From: Flavobacteriales bacterium
GTDB taxonomy: Bacteria; Bacteroidota; Bacteroidia; Flavobacteriales_D; Sanyastnellaceae
Length of the DNA: 64,000 bases
Direction of reading: 5' to 3'
Assembly: GCA_022428205.1 (NCBI GenBank)
Contig: JAKMCW010000093.1
Span: 1 to 64,000, forward strand
Part shown: in pieces, positions 1 to 9,357 of the stretch
Numbering within the stretch: position 1 is the first letter of the stretch
How the letters are laid out: the number at the start of each line of letters is the position of its first letter
Position numbers and translations under genes: made by a program
The notes under the pieces: generated by a model
Databases searched by the model: none
The model's input: only the letters and a program-made list of their open reading frames with translations
Told to the model about the DNA's origin: nothing

Positions 1-527
1 GTGTAATTGAAGGAGAATGTATACACCTGTGGCGGCGTCCAAGGCCCTTCCTTGGATACGGGGCGCTGTGGCGCTTCTGCATCCGGATTCAGCGCAATCT
101 TCTTTCCGGGCAGGGCCACAAACACGCTTTGCTTGACCCCTTCTCGAATCCCTTCATAGGCCCCCTCATTGATGCCTGACTCCCTGAGGTAGCGAACCAA
201 CTTTTTCTCCTTCATGGGGAGTATGGAGGGGTCCACCTTAAGCGCGTTGGTCAAGAGCTGATGGATGTCCACCAAAACATCCCGTTCATCCATTTCGACT
301 GCAGGAGGCTCCATGAACCGAGCAGCCTGTTGATGGGTCACCACATTGAATCCTGCTCGCTCGAACTCGCTCCAAAATTTGGAAGCAAAACCGCACTGAT
401 CTCCTTGCAAGTCCATGGCCAGGTAATCCGGGGTTCTGAACGGATTCGGAACGTCCACCCTGTAGGTTTGGGCGCCCATGGCAGGCGCAAACACAACAGC
501 GCAAATCAAAATCAGCATCGGCTTCAT
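1..527 (-). CDS. Secreted hypothetical protein, 3' end beyond window edge (not in the supplied ORF track)
   Basis: Reverse-strand open frame from ATG at 527 to the window edge: MKPMLILICAVVFAPAMGAQTYRVDVPNPFRTPDYLAMDLQGDQCGFASKFWSEFERAGFNVV...; N-terminal signal peptide. Confidence 0.75.
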   Translation of the reverse strand, partial: MKPMLILICAVVFAPAMGAQTYRVDVPNPFRTPDYLAMDLQGDQCGFASKFWSEFERAGFNVVTHQQAARFMEPPAVEMDERDVLVDIHQLLTNALKVDPSILPMKEKKLVRYLRESGINEGAYEGIREGVKQSVFVALPGKKIALNPDAEAPQRPVSKEGPWTPPQVYTFSFNY

Positions 528-639
528 GCCCGGAAGATAGGAGCCACTTTCAAATCAGCCAGACCACCCTTCGGACCATGTGTCGTGGCAGAGATGTCAA
601 GTTCAATTTTTTCGGGAGGTCTTACCGGTACCGAGTGTG

Positions 640-667
640 AAAACCCTCGCCCGCCCTGCTCGGGCGG
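640..667 (-). terminator. Possible intrinsic terminator after the FSMP-domain gene
   Basis: CCGCCC-TGCTC-GGGCGG stem (651-667) followed on the minus strand by GCGAGGGTTTTC. Confidence 0.4.
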
Positions 668-708
668 CCTCGGGAAAGTTTCAAAGTGTCAACCCTCCTT
701 CGCTCCGC

Positions 709-1884
709 TCAATCGGCATCCCTGAGACACCTGACCGAGAAGCCGCTCGTGAACCGTCGGCGCCGGTAGACGTCTGGATTGGCGTAGCTCAAGCCTCGGC
801 TCCAAGCAGCGCCGCCACTGGGCGAAGAACTCCACCAGTAGCCGCGGCTCCCGGCAAGGCTGAAGCTGCCAAAGCTGCTGCTGCGGTTGCCGCCCGGAAG
901 GGCCGAAAACCCAAAGTCATCCGTGCCGTTGCCAGCATTCAACCATCCATATGTAGACTTCAATTGCGTCCCTTCATCCGTTCCTCGCCATCCAGTTGAA
1001 TTCGCTTCGGATTCACTCATGCCCAACTCCATTTCCAATACCATCCACTCTCCATCCGTTGGCACATGCCAGCCGCTTGGACACAACTCCGCAGCATCTG
1101 TGGCTGCATGCCAATTGTAGAGGCGGCCATAGGTGGCCACATTGCTTGCATCATTGTCATAATCACAGCGCGCACCCGTGCTCAATCCGGGCCAAGTTCT
1201 ATTGTCGGTGACCTCCGGTATCGACGAGCCATCAGCATACACTGTAGTACGCAGGTTCTCCGAAAACCAGCACTGGTCGCCGATTTGGACTGTAGGGTAG
1301 GCGTAATCATCGAAGGTCCAATCTTGGCCACAGCTGAAAGTTTGGTTCTTAGCAGCCACTCCTGTCTCTCCAAGGCTTTGATTCAAGGCTTGCTTTCCTT
1401 CTATGCGGTCAAAGATGGCGTTGATTTTAACGTCGATACCCACAGCGCACCATTGCTGAACCGACTCTTTGCAATCCACCAGCTTCAGCTTGACCATGGA
1501 CTAACCGGCCAAGCATCCTACTTCGCAGAACACGACGCCCTCAGAGCCCTGAAGACAGCCTGCTTCTACCGCTTGGTCTTCGAATACGAGCCCTGACATG
1601 CCGAGGCTTTGCTCCTTCAGGATCATCTCCAAATGCTTTCGCTCTAAAATCTCGTATTGAGTAAGCAACCGCACTTCGGCATACTCTGCAACGGATTGCG
1701 CATCAATTTCAACGCCTTTACACGGGTTCGACTCCCCAGCAATAACGAAAACTCTGTCGATTTGAACGGTCGACTGGCTTCGATTGAATTGAACCTCTCC
1801 TTGCGCCATCGATGTGAATGGCACGACTAAAGCGAGCAGCAGGGTGAGGGCAGAGAACTTGACCATTTGAAGACTGTGCACCAA
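709..1884 (-). pseudogene. CsgG-like N-terminal region plus Fibrobacter succinogenes major paralogous (FSMP, TIGR02145-type) domain protein, interrupted by one in-frame TAG at 1501-1503
   Basis: ORFs 1501..1884 (-) and 709..1497 (-) are in the same frame, separated only by TAG TCC. N-half: signal peptide and YEILERKHLEMILKEQSLGMSGLVFEDQAVEAGCLQGSEGVVFCEVGCLAG (CsgG-like). C-half: PTVQIGDQCWFSENLRTTVYADG...LYNWHAA...LCPSGWHVPTDGEW...GGNRSSSFGSFSLAGSRGYWWSSS (FSMP). Confidence 0.75.
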
Positions 1885-1975
1885 AACTAAGCAATACCTG
1901 TCCTGTCATTTGCGCACCAATCATGACCATTCAAGGCTCTGAAGTAGCCTCAGTAAGCACAGGTGGGAAGCAAAA

Positions 1976-2002
1976 GTCCCCCAGCCGTTGGGGCTGAGGG
2001 AC
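1976..2002 (-). terminator. Intrinsic terminator downstream of tRNA-Asp
   Basis: 11-bp stem GTCCCTCAGCC/GGCTGGGGGAC (minus strand, one G-T wobble) followed by TTTTG. Confidence 0.7.
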
Positions 2003-2015
2003 TCTCGAATTGGGT

Positions 2016-2092
2016 TGGCGGTCTGGACGAGACTCGAACTCGCGACCCCATGCGTGACAGGCATGTATTCTAACCAACTGAACTACCAGACC
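2016..2092 (-). tRNA. tRNA-Asp (GTC), CCA encoded
   Basis: Minus strand GGTCTGGTAGTTCAGTTGGTTAGAATACATGCCTGTCACGCATGGGGTCGCGAGTTCGAGTCTCGTCCAGACCGCCA; 7-bp acceptor stem, anticodon loop CTGTCAC, T-loop GTTCGAGTC, G discriminator. Confidence 0.96.
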
Positions 2093-2135
2093 TGGTCTTT
2101 CGACCTCCACAAACGACTTCTCATCTGCGGGGGCG

Positions 2136-2143
2136 CAAATATA
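2136..2143 (-). promoter_or_regulatory. Bacteroidota -7 element upstream of tRNA-Asp
   Basis: Minus strand TATATTTG matches TAnnTTTG, 43 bp upstream of the tRNA 5' end. Confidence 0.5.
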
Positions 2144-2215
2144 CGATTGCGCCTTTTAATGGTTACAAGTGGCATCGCTTTTTTTTGCGGTAAATGCGTC
2201 CGCGGTGATCGAAGC

Positions 2216-2620
2216 TCATCTTTCGAAATCGAGCTTCATCAGGTCCTTCTTCGTCAGGACACTGAGTTCCAAGGTTCCAGAGGGCCAAGTGCGGGCATCC
2301 AAAACCAATTCGTTGGGACCAGGGGCCAACAGCCAAGACCCGCTCCTGAGCACCCTTCCGTCGGGCATGCCGACCTGAAAGAGCACAAAATTTTCTTCGT
2401 CCATGTCCACACAGAGTACTACACGCTCCTGTGAATCGGTGTCAATATGAATCCGTTCCAGGAGATGCTTCTTGTGGACAGGGTCTTCGACCGCAATGCG
2501 CTTGCTGGGCATGGACCATGCAATGTCAGCTGTGGCAGCGACCGAAAATGAGACCGGGGCCAGCATAGCAGCGGATGCTGCTGCGGCGCGTCCTGCGCGA
2601 CGGATGAGAAAGTGTTTTGC
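2216..2620 (-). CDS. Hypothetical secreted protein
   Basis: ORF 2216..2674; likely start MAKHFLIRRAGRAAAASAAMLAPVSFSVAATADIAW (signal-like N-terminus). No family recognised. Confidence 0.6.
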   Translation of the reverse strand, partial: AKHFLIRRAGRAAAASAAMLAPVSFSVAATADIAWSMPSKRIAVEDPVHKKHLLERIHIDTDSQERVVLCVDMDEENFVLFQVGMPDGRVLRSGSWLLAPGPNELVLDARTWPSGTLELSVLTKKDLMKLDFER

Positions 2621-2752
2621 CATGGCATGCCCTAAGGCGGTTGTGAAGGGCGGGCAAGAAAGCACGCTATTCACAATTGCGCAAGAAAATGCGTTGTTGA
2701 AATGTTGATAACCCTCCTATATCACTGGTTATCAGTGCAAAGAAATTAACAA

Positions 2753-3682
2753 TTAACGCATCCTCTGCCGCTTGAGCAGATAGGCTGTCAGCACGGGGTT
2801 GACCCCTTTGGCGATGTCCACATCGACCCAATCAATGCCCGCTGAGCCGCACCGAACGTCCAGTTCACGGCGCAATTCCGCCATCCTATTGACGTAAGCA
2901 TCGCGTACTTCTGCGGGATTGGCCCTTACCTCCTCCCCGCTCTCCAAATCGATGAACGTGGTGGGACGGTCGGCAAAATCGAACCGTTGCTCGGTCTTCT
3001 CGTCGAGCACATGGAACACGACGACTTCATGCTTGGCATGACGCAAATGAGCCAACGCCGCAAACATGGCATCGAGGTCCTGCGTTCTGTCCAACATGTC
3101 GCTGAACAACACAATCAAGGAGCGCTTTGGCGTAGCCTCAGCAATGGTATGGATGGCCTCAACCGCTGCGGTCTCTCCCCCTCCGTCACCAACACCCGCC
3201 AGCACCCTCTCAAGTTCGGCATACATCAAATGCTGGTGGGCTTGGGTGGACCTGGCCTTGTGGTGGGCGTGCAAAGTGCTGTCAAACAGACTCAGTCCAA
3301 CGGCGTCGCGCTGGCGCTTGAAGAGCTCAATCAATGTCGCTGCTGCATGCGTGGCAAACTTGATCTTGTTCATGCCCGACTCCGGCGAGACATCCGCCGG
3401 GTAATACATAGAACCCGAAGTGTCGATCACGACCTGACAACGCAGGTTGGTTTCCTCCTCGTAGGTCTTCACATAAAACCGGTCGGAGCGCGCATAGAGC
3501 TTCCAATCGACGTGCCGCATGCTCTCCCCGGGATTGTACAAGCGGTGTTCGGCAAATTCCACACTGAAACCGTGGTAAGGACTTCGGTGCAGGCCCGTAA
3601 TAAACCCCTCCACTGCCTGCTTGGCGAGGAATTCGAGAGATCCGATCTGGCGGAATTGATGGGGCTGCAAGTTGATGGGCAC
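2753..3682 (-). CDS. DUF58 family (vWA-like) protein
   Basis: LYNPGESMRHVDWKLYARSDRFYVKTYEEETNLRCQVVIDTSGSMYYP is typical of DUF58. The ORF-track start at 3736 lies beyond the trxA terminator; GTG at 3682 (VPINLQPHQFRQ) is a better start. Confidence 0.88.
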   Translation of the reverse strand: MPINLQPHQFRQIGSLEFLAKQAVEGFITGLHRSPYHGFSVEFAEHRLYNPGESMRHVDWKLYARSDRFYVKTYEEETNLRCQVVIDTSGSMYYPADVSPESGMNKIKFATHAAATLIELFKRQRDAVGLSLFDSTLHAHHKARSTQAHQHLMYAELERVLAGVGDGGGETAAVEAIHTIAEATPKRSLIVLFSDMLDRTQDLDAMFAALAHLRHAKHEVVVFHVLDEKTEQRFDFADRPTTFIDLESGEEVRANPAEVRDAYVNRMAELRRELDVRCGSAGIDWVDVDIAKGVNPVLTAYLLKRQRMR

Positions 3683-3707
3683 GTCCTTCCAAAGATACGG
3701 ACATGAA

Positions 3708-3733
3708 AACGCCCCGCTGGCAGGCGGGGCGTT
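3708..3733 (-). terminator. Intrinsic terminator after trxA
   Basis: Perfect 10-bp inverted repeat AACGCCCCGC-TGGCAG-GCGGGGCGTT, followed by TTTTC on the minus strand. Confidence 0.8.
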
Positions 3734-3758
3734 CAAAAGGTTGTGAATCGCAGGGCTG

Positions 3759-4079
3759 TTAAGCCATCAGCTTCTCGAGCTTTTCGGTCAGCACGTTTTC
3801 TGGGACGGCACCGACAGACTTGTCGACCACCTCACCATTCTTCAAAAAGACGATAGTGGGGATGGAACGTACGCCAAATTTCATGCTGATTTCCTGATTG
3901 GAGTCGACGTCGACCTTGCCGACGACGGCTTTGCCTTCGTAGTCGCCGGCGATTTTCTCGACGACGGGACCAACCATGCGGCAAGGACCGCACCATTCCG
4001 CCCAGAAGTCGACCATCACGGGCTTGTCCGTGTTCATCACGACTTCTTCGAAGTTTGCTTCGTTGATTTCAATAGCCAT
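3759..4079 (-). CDS. trxA: Thioredoxin
   Basis: 106 aa with VMVDFWAEWCGPCRMVGPVVEKIA, KVDVDSN, and SIPTIVFLKNGEVVDKSVGAVP. Confidence 0.97.
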   Translation of the reverse strand: MAIEINEANFEEVVMNTDKPVMVDFWAEWCGPCRMVGPVVEKIAGDYEGKAVVGKVDVDSNQEISMKFGVRSIPTIVFLKNGEVVDKSVGAVPENVLTEKLEKLMA

Positions 4080-4155
4080 GGGGAGCGTTGTTTGGTGTCA
4101 AATTTAGCCGGGTATGGACAGCTCAGCGTGACCCAAGTCGCCAAAGGGTGTCAAC

Positions 4156-7100
4156 TTATCCACCGGAACCCATCACCTTGTACTTGACGCCGTCCAAGGC
4201 GTCGAGCCCATCGAGCAACTCCGGGGTCAGTTCCACTCTCTTGCGCCGAGAAGGCATCTCCAACACCGCATCGGGATGGTGCAGCTCAACGGTAACGCCT
4301 ACACCGCCTTCGTGGGCCTCGATCAATTGGCACACTTCCTCCACCATGCCTTCGCTGACCTTTTCGAGGTTGAGCTGCACGCGCAGGCGGCCAGCCAGCT
4401 TCTCAAGGACATCTGAAAGAAGTTCGATCCGGGTGACCTTGAATTCGAGTTCGTCAGCACCGCGGAACTGCTTCATCTGCACTTTGCCCTTAATGTAGAG
4501 GAACCAGCCATCGGTCATGAAGTCCTTGAACTTGATGTAATCATCGCGCCAGAACGGCATGCGCCGGGAACCGTGATAGTCTTCGACCGTCATGCCACCC
4601 CACGGGCGGCCGTTTTTGCCGATTTTGTGTTCGGCCTCCGTGACCATGCCACCGAAGGAAATCGTGCGGCCACGGGCTGCAGCCAGGTCGTCCAAGTTGG
4701 CCAGTCCACCCGGCGTGCAGAATTGGTCCAACTGCACCTTGAACTGATCGAGAGGGTGGCCGGAGAGGTATACCCCCACCACTTCTTTCTCACGGGCAAG
4801 CTTGTCGAACGGTGCCCATTCTTCGCACACCGGGACGGGCGGCTCGGGAATTTCCATCGCCCCTGAATCACCACCAAACAGCGAGGCCTGCGATGAATTC
4901 TCGCTCTCCTGTGTCGCCTGGCCATAGCGGATGGCCAGCTCGATGGTCGTCCGGCCTTTCTGGTCCTCGGCGAAGCACTGCGAGCGGAAAATCGCTTGAG
5001 GCAGGTCGTCAAAGCCACCACCGCGGGCGAGCGCTTCGAACACGCGCTTGTTGCAGTCTTTGAGGTTGACCTTGACCGCGAAATCAAAGATGCTCTTGTA
5101 AGGTTCTTCGGTGCGGCTTTCCACGATGGACGCCACTGCCCCCTCTCCCACGCCACTCATGGCGCCGAGTCCGAAACGAATGGCCCCTTCAGCATTGACG
5201 GCAAACTTGAACTCGGATTCATTGACGTCAGGTCCGAGCACCGCAGTTCCCATGCGGCGACATTCCTCCATGAAGAAGGTCACCTTTTTGATGTCGGACA
5301 TGTTGTTTGACAACACCGCCGCCATGAATTCCGCAGGGTGATTGGCCTTGAGGTAGGCCGTTTGGTAAGCCACCCAGGCGTAGCAGGTGGAGTGCGACTT
5401 GTTAAAGGCATAGCTGGCAAACGCCTCCCAGTCCTTCCAAATCTTCTCCAACACCGTGGTGTCGTGACCGCGCTCCTCTCCTCCCTCCAAAAACTTGGGC
5501 TTCATCTTGGCAATGAGGTCTGCCTTCTTCTTGCCCATCGCCTTACGCAGGGTGTCCGCCTCACCTTTGGTAAAACCAGCGAGTTTCTGGCTGAGCAACA
5601 TGACCTGCTCCTGGTAGACGGTGATGCCATAGGTCTCAGCGAGGTACTCTTCGCAGGCATCGAGGTCGTATTTGACCGGCTCTTGGCCGTGCTTCCTCCG
5701 GACAAAGGCCGGAATGTATTCCAGCGGGCCAGGCCGGTACAGCGCGTTCATGGCGATCAAGTCCGCGAACTCCGTAGGCTTGAGGTCCTTGAGGTACCGC
5801 TGCATGCCCACCGACTCGTACTGGAAGATGCCCACCGTGTCTCCGCGCTGGAACAATGAATACGTCGCTTCATCGTCCAACGGAAAGGCTTCCGGGTCCA
5901 GCTCCACCCCGCTCCGTTTCTTGACGTTCCGAACCGCGTCCTTGATGATGGTCAGGGTCTTCAACCCCAAGAAGTCCATCTTGAGCAGGCCGGCATCCTC
6001 CGCCACTGAGTTGTCGAACTGCGTGCACACCATGTCGCTGTCCTTGGCCGTGGCGACCGGCACGAACTTGGTGATGTCGTCTGGGGTGATGATCACACCG
6101 CAAGCGTGGATGCCGGTGTTGCGCACCGAGCCCTCAATGACGCGGGCCTTTTTGAGGACTTCGGCTTCGAGGCCTTGGCCATTGTGTATGGCCTTGATGG
6201 CGTTGACCTGGTCCAGTCCCTCTTGACCCCGCAGCTTATCCTTAAGGGCCTTGTCGTCGAGCTTGAACAGCTTCGCGAGGGAGATGTCGGGCATCTGCTT
6301 GGACAAACGGTCGGCATCGCCCAGCGGCAACTCCATCACGCGCGCAGTATCCCGTATCGAACTCTTGGCCGCCATGGTGCCATAGGTGATGATCTGTGCG
6401 ACCTGGTTGGCCCCGTACTTGTTGATCACATAGTCAATCACCTTGCCGCGCCCCTCGTCGTCGAAATCGATGTCGATATCGGGCAATGACACGCGGTCGG
6501 GGTTCAGGAAGCGCTCGAACAGCAGGTCATACGCGATGGGGTCTACGTTGGTGATGCCCGTGCAATACGCCACTGCACTGCCCGCGGCCGACCCCCTGCC
6601 CGGCCCCACGCTGACGCCCATTTCACGGGCTGCTGTCGTGAAGTCCTGAACGATGAGGAAATATCCAGGGTATCCCGTCCGCTCAATGGTCTCCAACTCG
6701 AAATCAATGCGGTCGCGGATTTCGTCGGTGATCTCGGGATAGCGTTTCTCTGCCCCCTCATATGTAAGGTGCCTCAAGTAGGCGTTCTCTCCGCGCTTGC
6801 CACCATCTGCTGCGTCTTCTGCGTGCACAAATTCCCCGGGGATGTCAAATGCGGGCAGCAACACATCGCGCTCGAGCTCGTAGCCTTCGCAGCCTTCCAC
6901 GATGTCGTGTACTGTGTGAAACCCTTCAGGAACGTCTGCAAACAGACGCTTCATCTCCTCGGGCGACTTCAGGTAGAATTCATCGTTGGGCAGGCCAAAG
7001 CGAAATTCGCGACCGCGTTTGCCCACATAGCGCTTGGGCTGACTCACATTGGCGGCGTCCTTGACGCACAGCAAGATGTCGTGGGCGTCTGCTTCTTGGC

Positions 7101-8454
7101 GTGTGGTGTAGAAACTGTTGTTGGCCACGATGTAGCGCACATCGTGCTTTCTGCACATGTCGAGGAGGAAGTCGTTGACCACCTTCTCTTCCTCCAATCC
7201 GTGCCGGTTGAGCTCAGCGTAAAAGTGTTCGCCGAAATGGGCCTTCCACCACAGAAAAGCTTCCTCCGCCTGGCGGTCTCCCACGTTGAGCAATAAGCTC
7301 GGCACTTCACTGAACAGACCACCCGTGGTGACAATCAGGTCTTCCTTGTATTCGAGCAGTTGTGTGCGGTCGATGCGCGGGACGTAGTAAAAGCCGTCAG
7401 TAAAGGCGAGCGAACTCAACTTGGCCAACCGGTGGTAGCCCGCCCTGTTGCGCGCGAGCATCACAATGGGGTAGCCGTCGTCCTTCTTGGACCGATCGGC
7501 ATGGTCTTGACAGACGTTGAGCTCTGCCCCAACGATGGGCTTGATGCCCGCCTTGTTGGCGGCGCGCACGAAATGGAACGCCCCCATCATGTTGCCACGG
7601 TCGGTGATGGCCATGGCGGGCATGCCCGCTTCGACGGCCTTGTCGATCAGGGCCTGTACGCTCGAAGTGGCTTGAAGCACACTGAACTGACTGTGGACGT
7701 GCAAATGCGAAAACGGCACATCCGCAACCGCAGCCGCTCCAGCCGCTGCCGTCTGACCGCCGGCCACAGCAGGGTCCTGCTTGGGGGCCACTTTCGGCTG
7801 GGGTTGGGCGAAGTTGGCGGCTTCAAGTTTCGGCGCCTCATACTGTACCCCTTGACCTTGGGGAAAGCCATCCCGCTGAATGACGCCCCGCTGCACCAAA
7901 GCAAAAAAGCACTTGGCCGTGGCGTCTACGTCATAGGCCGCATCGTGGGCGTCGCCAAACCCGGTCCCAAACAACTTCTCGTGGAGCTCAGTAAGGGTGG
8001 GCCATTTGAATTTGCCGCCGCGTCCGCCTGGAATCGCACAGAATTCAGTGCCCTCGTCTTTTGAGTCTATGAGCGCCTTGTCCGTGACGCGCTCTGCCGC
8101 AGCGCCACGCCGGATCCACTCAGCCCCCATGATGTTGACATCGAATCCGATGTTGTGGCCCATGACGTATTCAGCGCGATCGAGGTCGCGCCCAAACTCC
8201 TCCAGAACGGCATCCAAATCGTGTCCCTCTGCTTCGGCCCGCTCGGTGGTGATGCCATGGACCTTGGCCGCATTGTAGGGTATGGTAAACCCGTCCGGTT
8301 TTACAATCCGGTTCCCGCGCGACACCAACTTCCCTTCCGGTGTGTGCAGCTGCCATGCCAATTGAACCAGACGCGGCCAGTTCTCTCCATCGGTGAGCGG
8401 CGCATTCCAATCCCTTGGCAATCCGGTGGTCTCGGTATCGTAAACGAGAATCAT
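4156..8454 (-). CDS. dnaE: DNA polymerase III subunit alpha with N-terminal DnaQ-like exonuclease domain
   Basis: N-term MILVYDTETTGLP...YVMGHNIGFDVNIMGAEW (DEDD exonuclease); PHP motif FSHLHVHSQFSVLQ; polymerase motifs GPGRGSAAGSAVAYCTGITNVDPI and PDIDIDFDDEGRGKVIDYV; C-terminal OB region. Confidence 0.96.
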   Translation of the reverse strand: MILVYDTETTGLPRDWNAPLTDGENWPRLVQLAWQLHTPEGKLVSRGNRIVKPDGFTIPYNAAKVHGITTERAEAEGHDLDAVLEEFGRDLDRAEYVMGHNIGFDVNIMGAEWIRRGAAAERVTDKALIDSKDEGTEFCAIPGGRGGKFKWPTLTELHEKLFGTGFGDAHDAAYDVDATAKCFFALVQRGVIQRDGFPQGQGVQYEAPKLEAANFAQPQPKVAPKQDPAVAGGQTAAAGAAAVADVPFSHLHVHSQFSVLQATSSVQALIDKAVEAGMPAMAITDRGNMMGAFHFVRAANKAGIKPIVGAELNVCQDHADRSKKDDGYPIVMLARNRAGYHRLAKLSSLAFTDGFYYVPRIDRTQLLEYKEDLIVTTGGLFSEVPSLLLNVGDRQAEEAFLWWKAHFGEHFYAELNRHGLEEEKVVNDFLLDMCRKHDVRYIVANNSFYTTRQEADAHDILLCVKDAANVSQPKRYVGKRGREFRFGLPNDEFYLKSPEEMKRLFADVPEGFHTVHDIVEGCEGYELERDVLLPAFDIPGEFVHAEDAADGGKRGENAYLRHLTYEGAEKRYPEITDEIRDRIDFELETIERTGYPGYFLIVQDFTTAAREMGVSVGPGRGSAAGSAVAYCTGITNVDPIAYDLLFERFLNPDRVSLPDIDIDFDDEGRGKVIDYVINKYGANQVAQIITYGTMAAKSSIRDTARVMELPLGDADRLSKQMPDISLAKLFKLDDKALKDKLRGQEGLDQVNAIKAIHNGQGLEAEVLKKARVIEGSVRNTGIHACGVIITPDDITKFVPVATAKDSDMVCTQFDNSVAEDAGLLKMDFLGLKTLTIIKDAVRNVKKRSGVELDPEAFPLDDEATYSLFQRGDTVGIFQYESVGMQRYLKDLKPTEFADLIAMNALYRPGPLEYIPAFVRRKHGQEPVKYDLDACEEYLAETYGITVYQEQVMLLSQKLAGFTKGEADTLRKAMGKKKADLIAKMKPKFLEGGEERGHDTTVLEKIWKDWEAFASYAFNKSHSTCYAWVAYQTAYLKANHPAEFMAAVLSNNMSDIKKVTFFMEECRRMGTAVLGPDVNESEFKFAVNAEGAIRFGLGAMSGVGEGAVASIVESRTEEPYKSIFDFAVKVNLKDCNKRVFEALARGGGFDDLPQAIFRSQCFAEDQKGRTTIELAIRYGQATQESENSSQASLFGGDSGAMEIPEPPVPVCEEWAPFDKLAREKEVVGVYLSGHPLDQFKVQLDQFCTPGGLANLDDLAAARGRTISFGGMVTEAEHKIGKNGRPWGGMTVEDYHGSRRMPFWRDDYIKFKDFMTDGWFLYIKGKVQMKQFRGADELEFKVTRIELLSDVLEKLAGRLRVQLNLEKVSEGMVEEVCQLIEAHEGGVGVTVELHHPDAVLEMPSRRKRVELTPELLDGLDALDGVKYKVMGSGG

Positions 8455-8557
8455 AGCGCCAATTTCGCCCAATTGGTCGGTGTGACCGCGCATTGTGGAC
8501 ACCCCGTGGATTGAACATCATCCGCCCGAATTTGCTTTTATCCTACACACCCTTGCG

Positions 8558-9247
8558 ATGACCACCTCCAACCCCATTCCAAACGGCGGATTTGACCGCA
8601 GCACCTCCACTGACATCATGGGCGATGACCATGTGGGCACATCTGTGGACACACCTCTTCGCTCCGATGCATTTGCGCTGAGTGACGCCGAGAAAATCGC
8701 GCGAATTGAACCGCTCTTTCGCGAAATCATGGAAGTCATGGGCTTGGATCTAACCGACGACAGCTTGTCGGGCACGCCGCACAGGGTGGCCAAGATGTAC
8801 GTGCAAGAGATTTTTCGTGGATTGAATCCAGAGAATCACCCAGTCTGCCGCACCTTCAACAACACGTATCAGTATGGAGAGATGCTGGTGGAAAAGGACA
8901 TCAACCTCAATTCTACTTGCGAGCATCACTTCCTGCCCATCACGGGAAAAGCACATGTAGCCTACCGCTCTTCAGGCCGGGTGATTGGACTCAGCAAAAT
9001 CAATCGATTGGTGGACCATTACGCCAAGCGTCCGCAGGTACAAGAGCGCTTGACGCGGCAGATTGCGGAAGCCCTCAAATCGATCCTCGATACGGAGGAT
9101 GTCGCGGTTGTCATAGAAGCGAAGCACCTTTGCGTCTCCAGCCGAGGCATTGAGGACGAGCAGAGTTCAACGGTCACCGCCGATTACCACGGCGCCTTCA
9201 AACAGGACGCTGCCCGCCGCGAATTCCTTGACCACATTCGGGGCTAA
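8558..9247 (+). CDS. folE: GTP cyclohydrolase I
   Basis: SGTPHRVAKMYVQEIFRGL, NSTCEHHFLPITGKAHVAY, GRVIGLSKINRLVDHYAKRPQVQERLTRQIA, EAKHLCVSSRGIEDEQSSTVTADYHGAF. Confidence 0.97.
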   Translation: MTTSNPIPNGGFDRSTSTDIMGDDHVGTSVDTPLRSDAFALSDAEKIARIEPLFREIMEVMGLDLTDDSLSGTPHRVAKMYVQEIFRGLNPENHPVCRTFNNTYQYGEMLVEKDINLNSTCEHHFLPITGKAHVAYRSSGRVIGLSKINRLVDHYAKRPQVQERLTRQIAEALKSILDTEDVAVVIEAKHLCVSSRGIEDEQSSTVTADYHGAFKQDAARREFLDHIRG

Positions 9248-9357
9248 TTCGCTTTCCTGATCAAAAGGTTGTTCGGCCATCGGTCGCGCACTATCTTCGC
9301 GCCCCATTTTACTAGTATCAACAACGGGGTTTCGGACCCTTCTAAAACGTTTTTCAA

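Noticed and set aside
261-1596. Plus-strand ORFs 261..725, 580..999 and 1066..1596
   Set aside because: They overlap the minus-strand secreted and CsgG/FSMP-domain coding frames, which have clear motifs; the plus-strand translations look like antisense.
4573-8278. Numerous plus-strand ORFs of 60-234 aa opposite dnaE
   Set aside because: They are antisense shadow ORFs in a high-GC gene; the minus-strand frame has full polymerase motifs throughout and the shadows have no recognisable domains.
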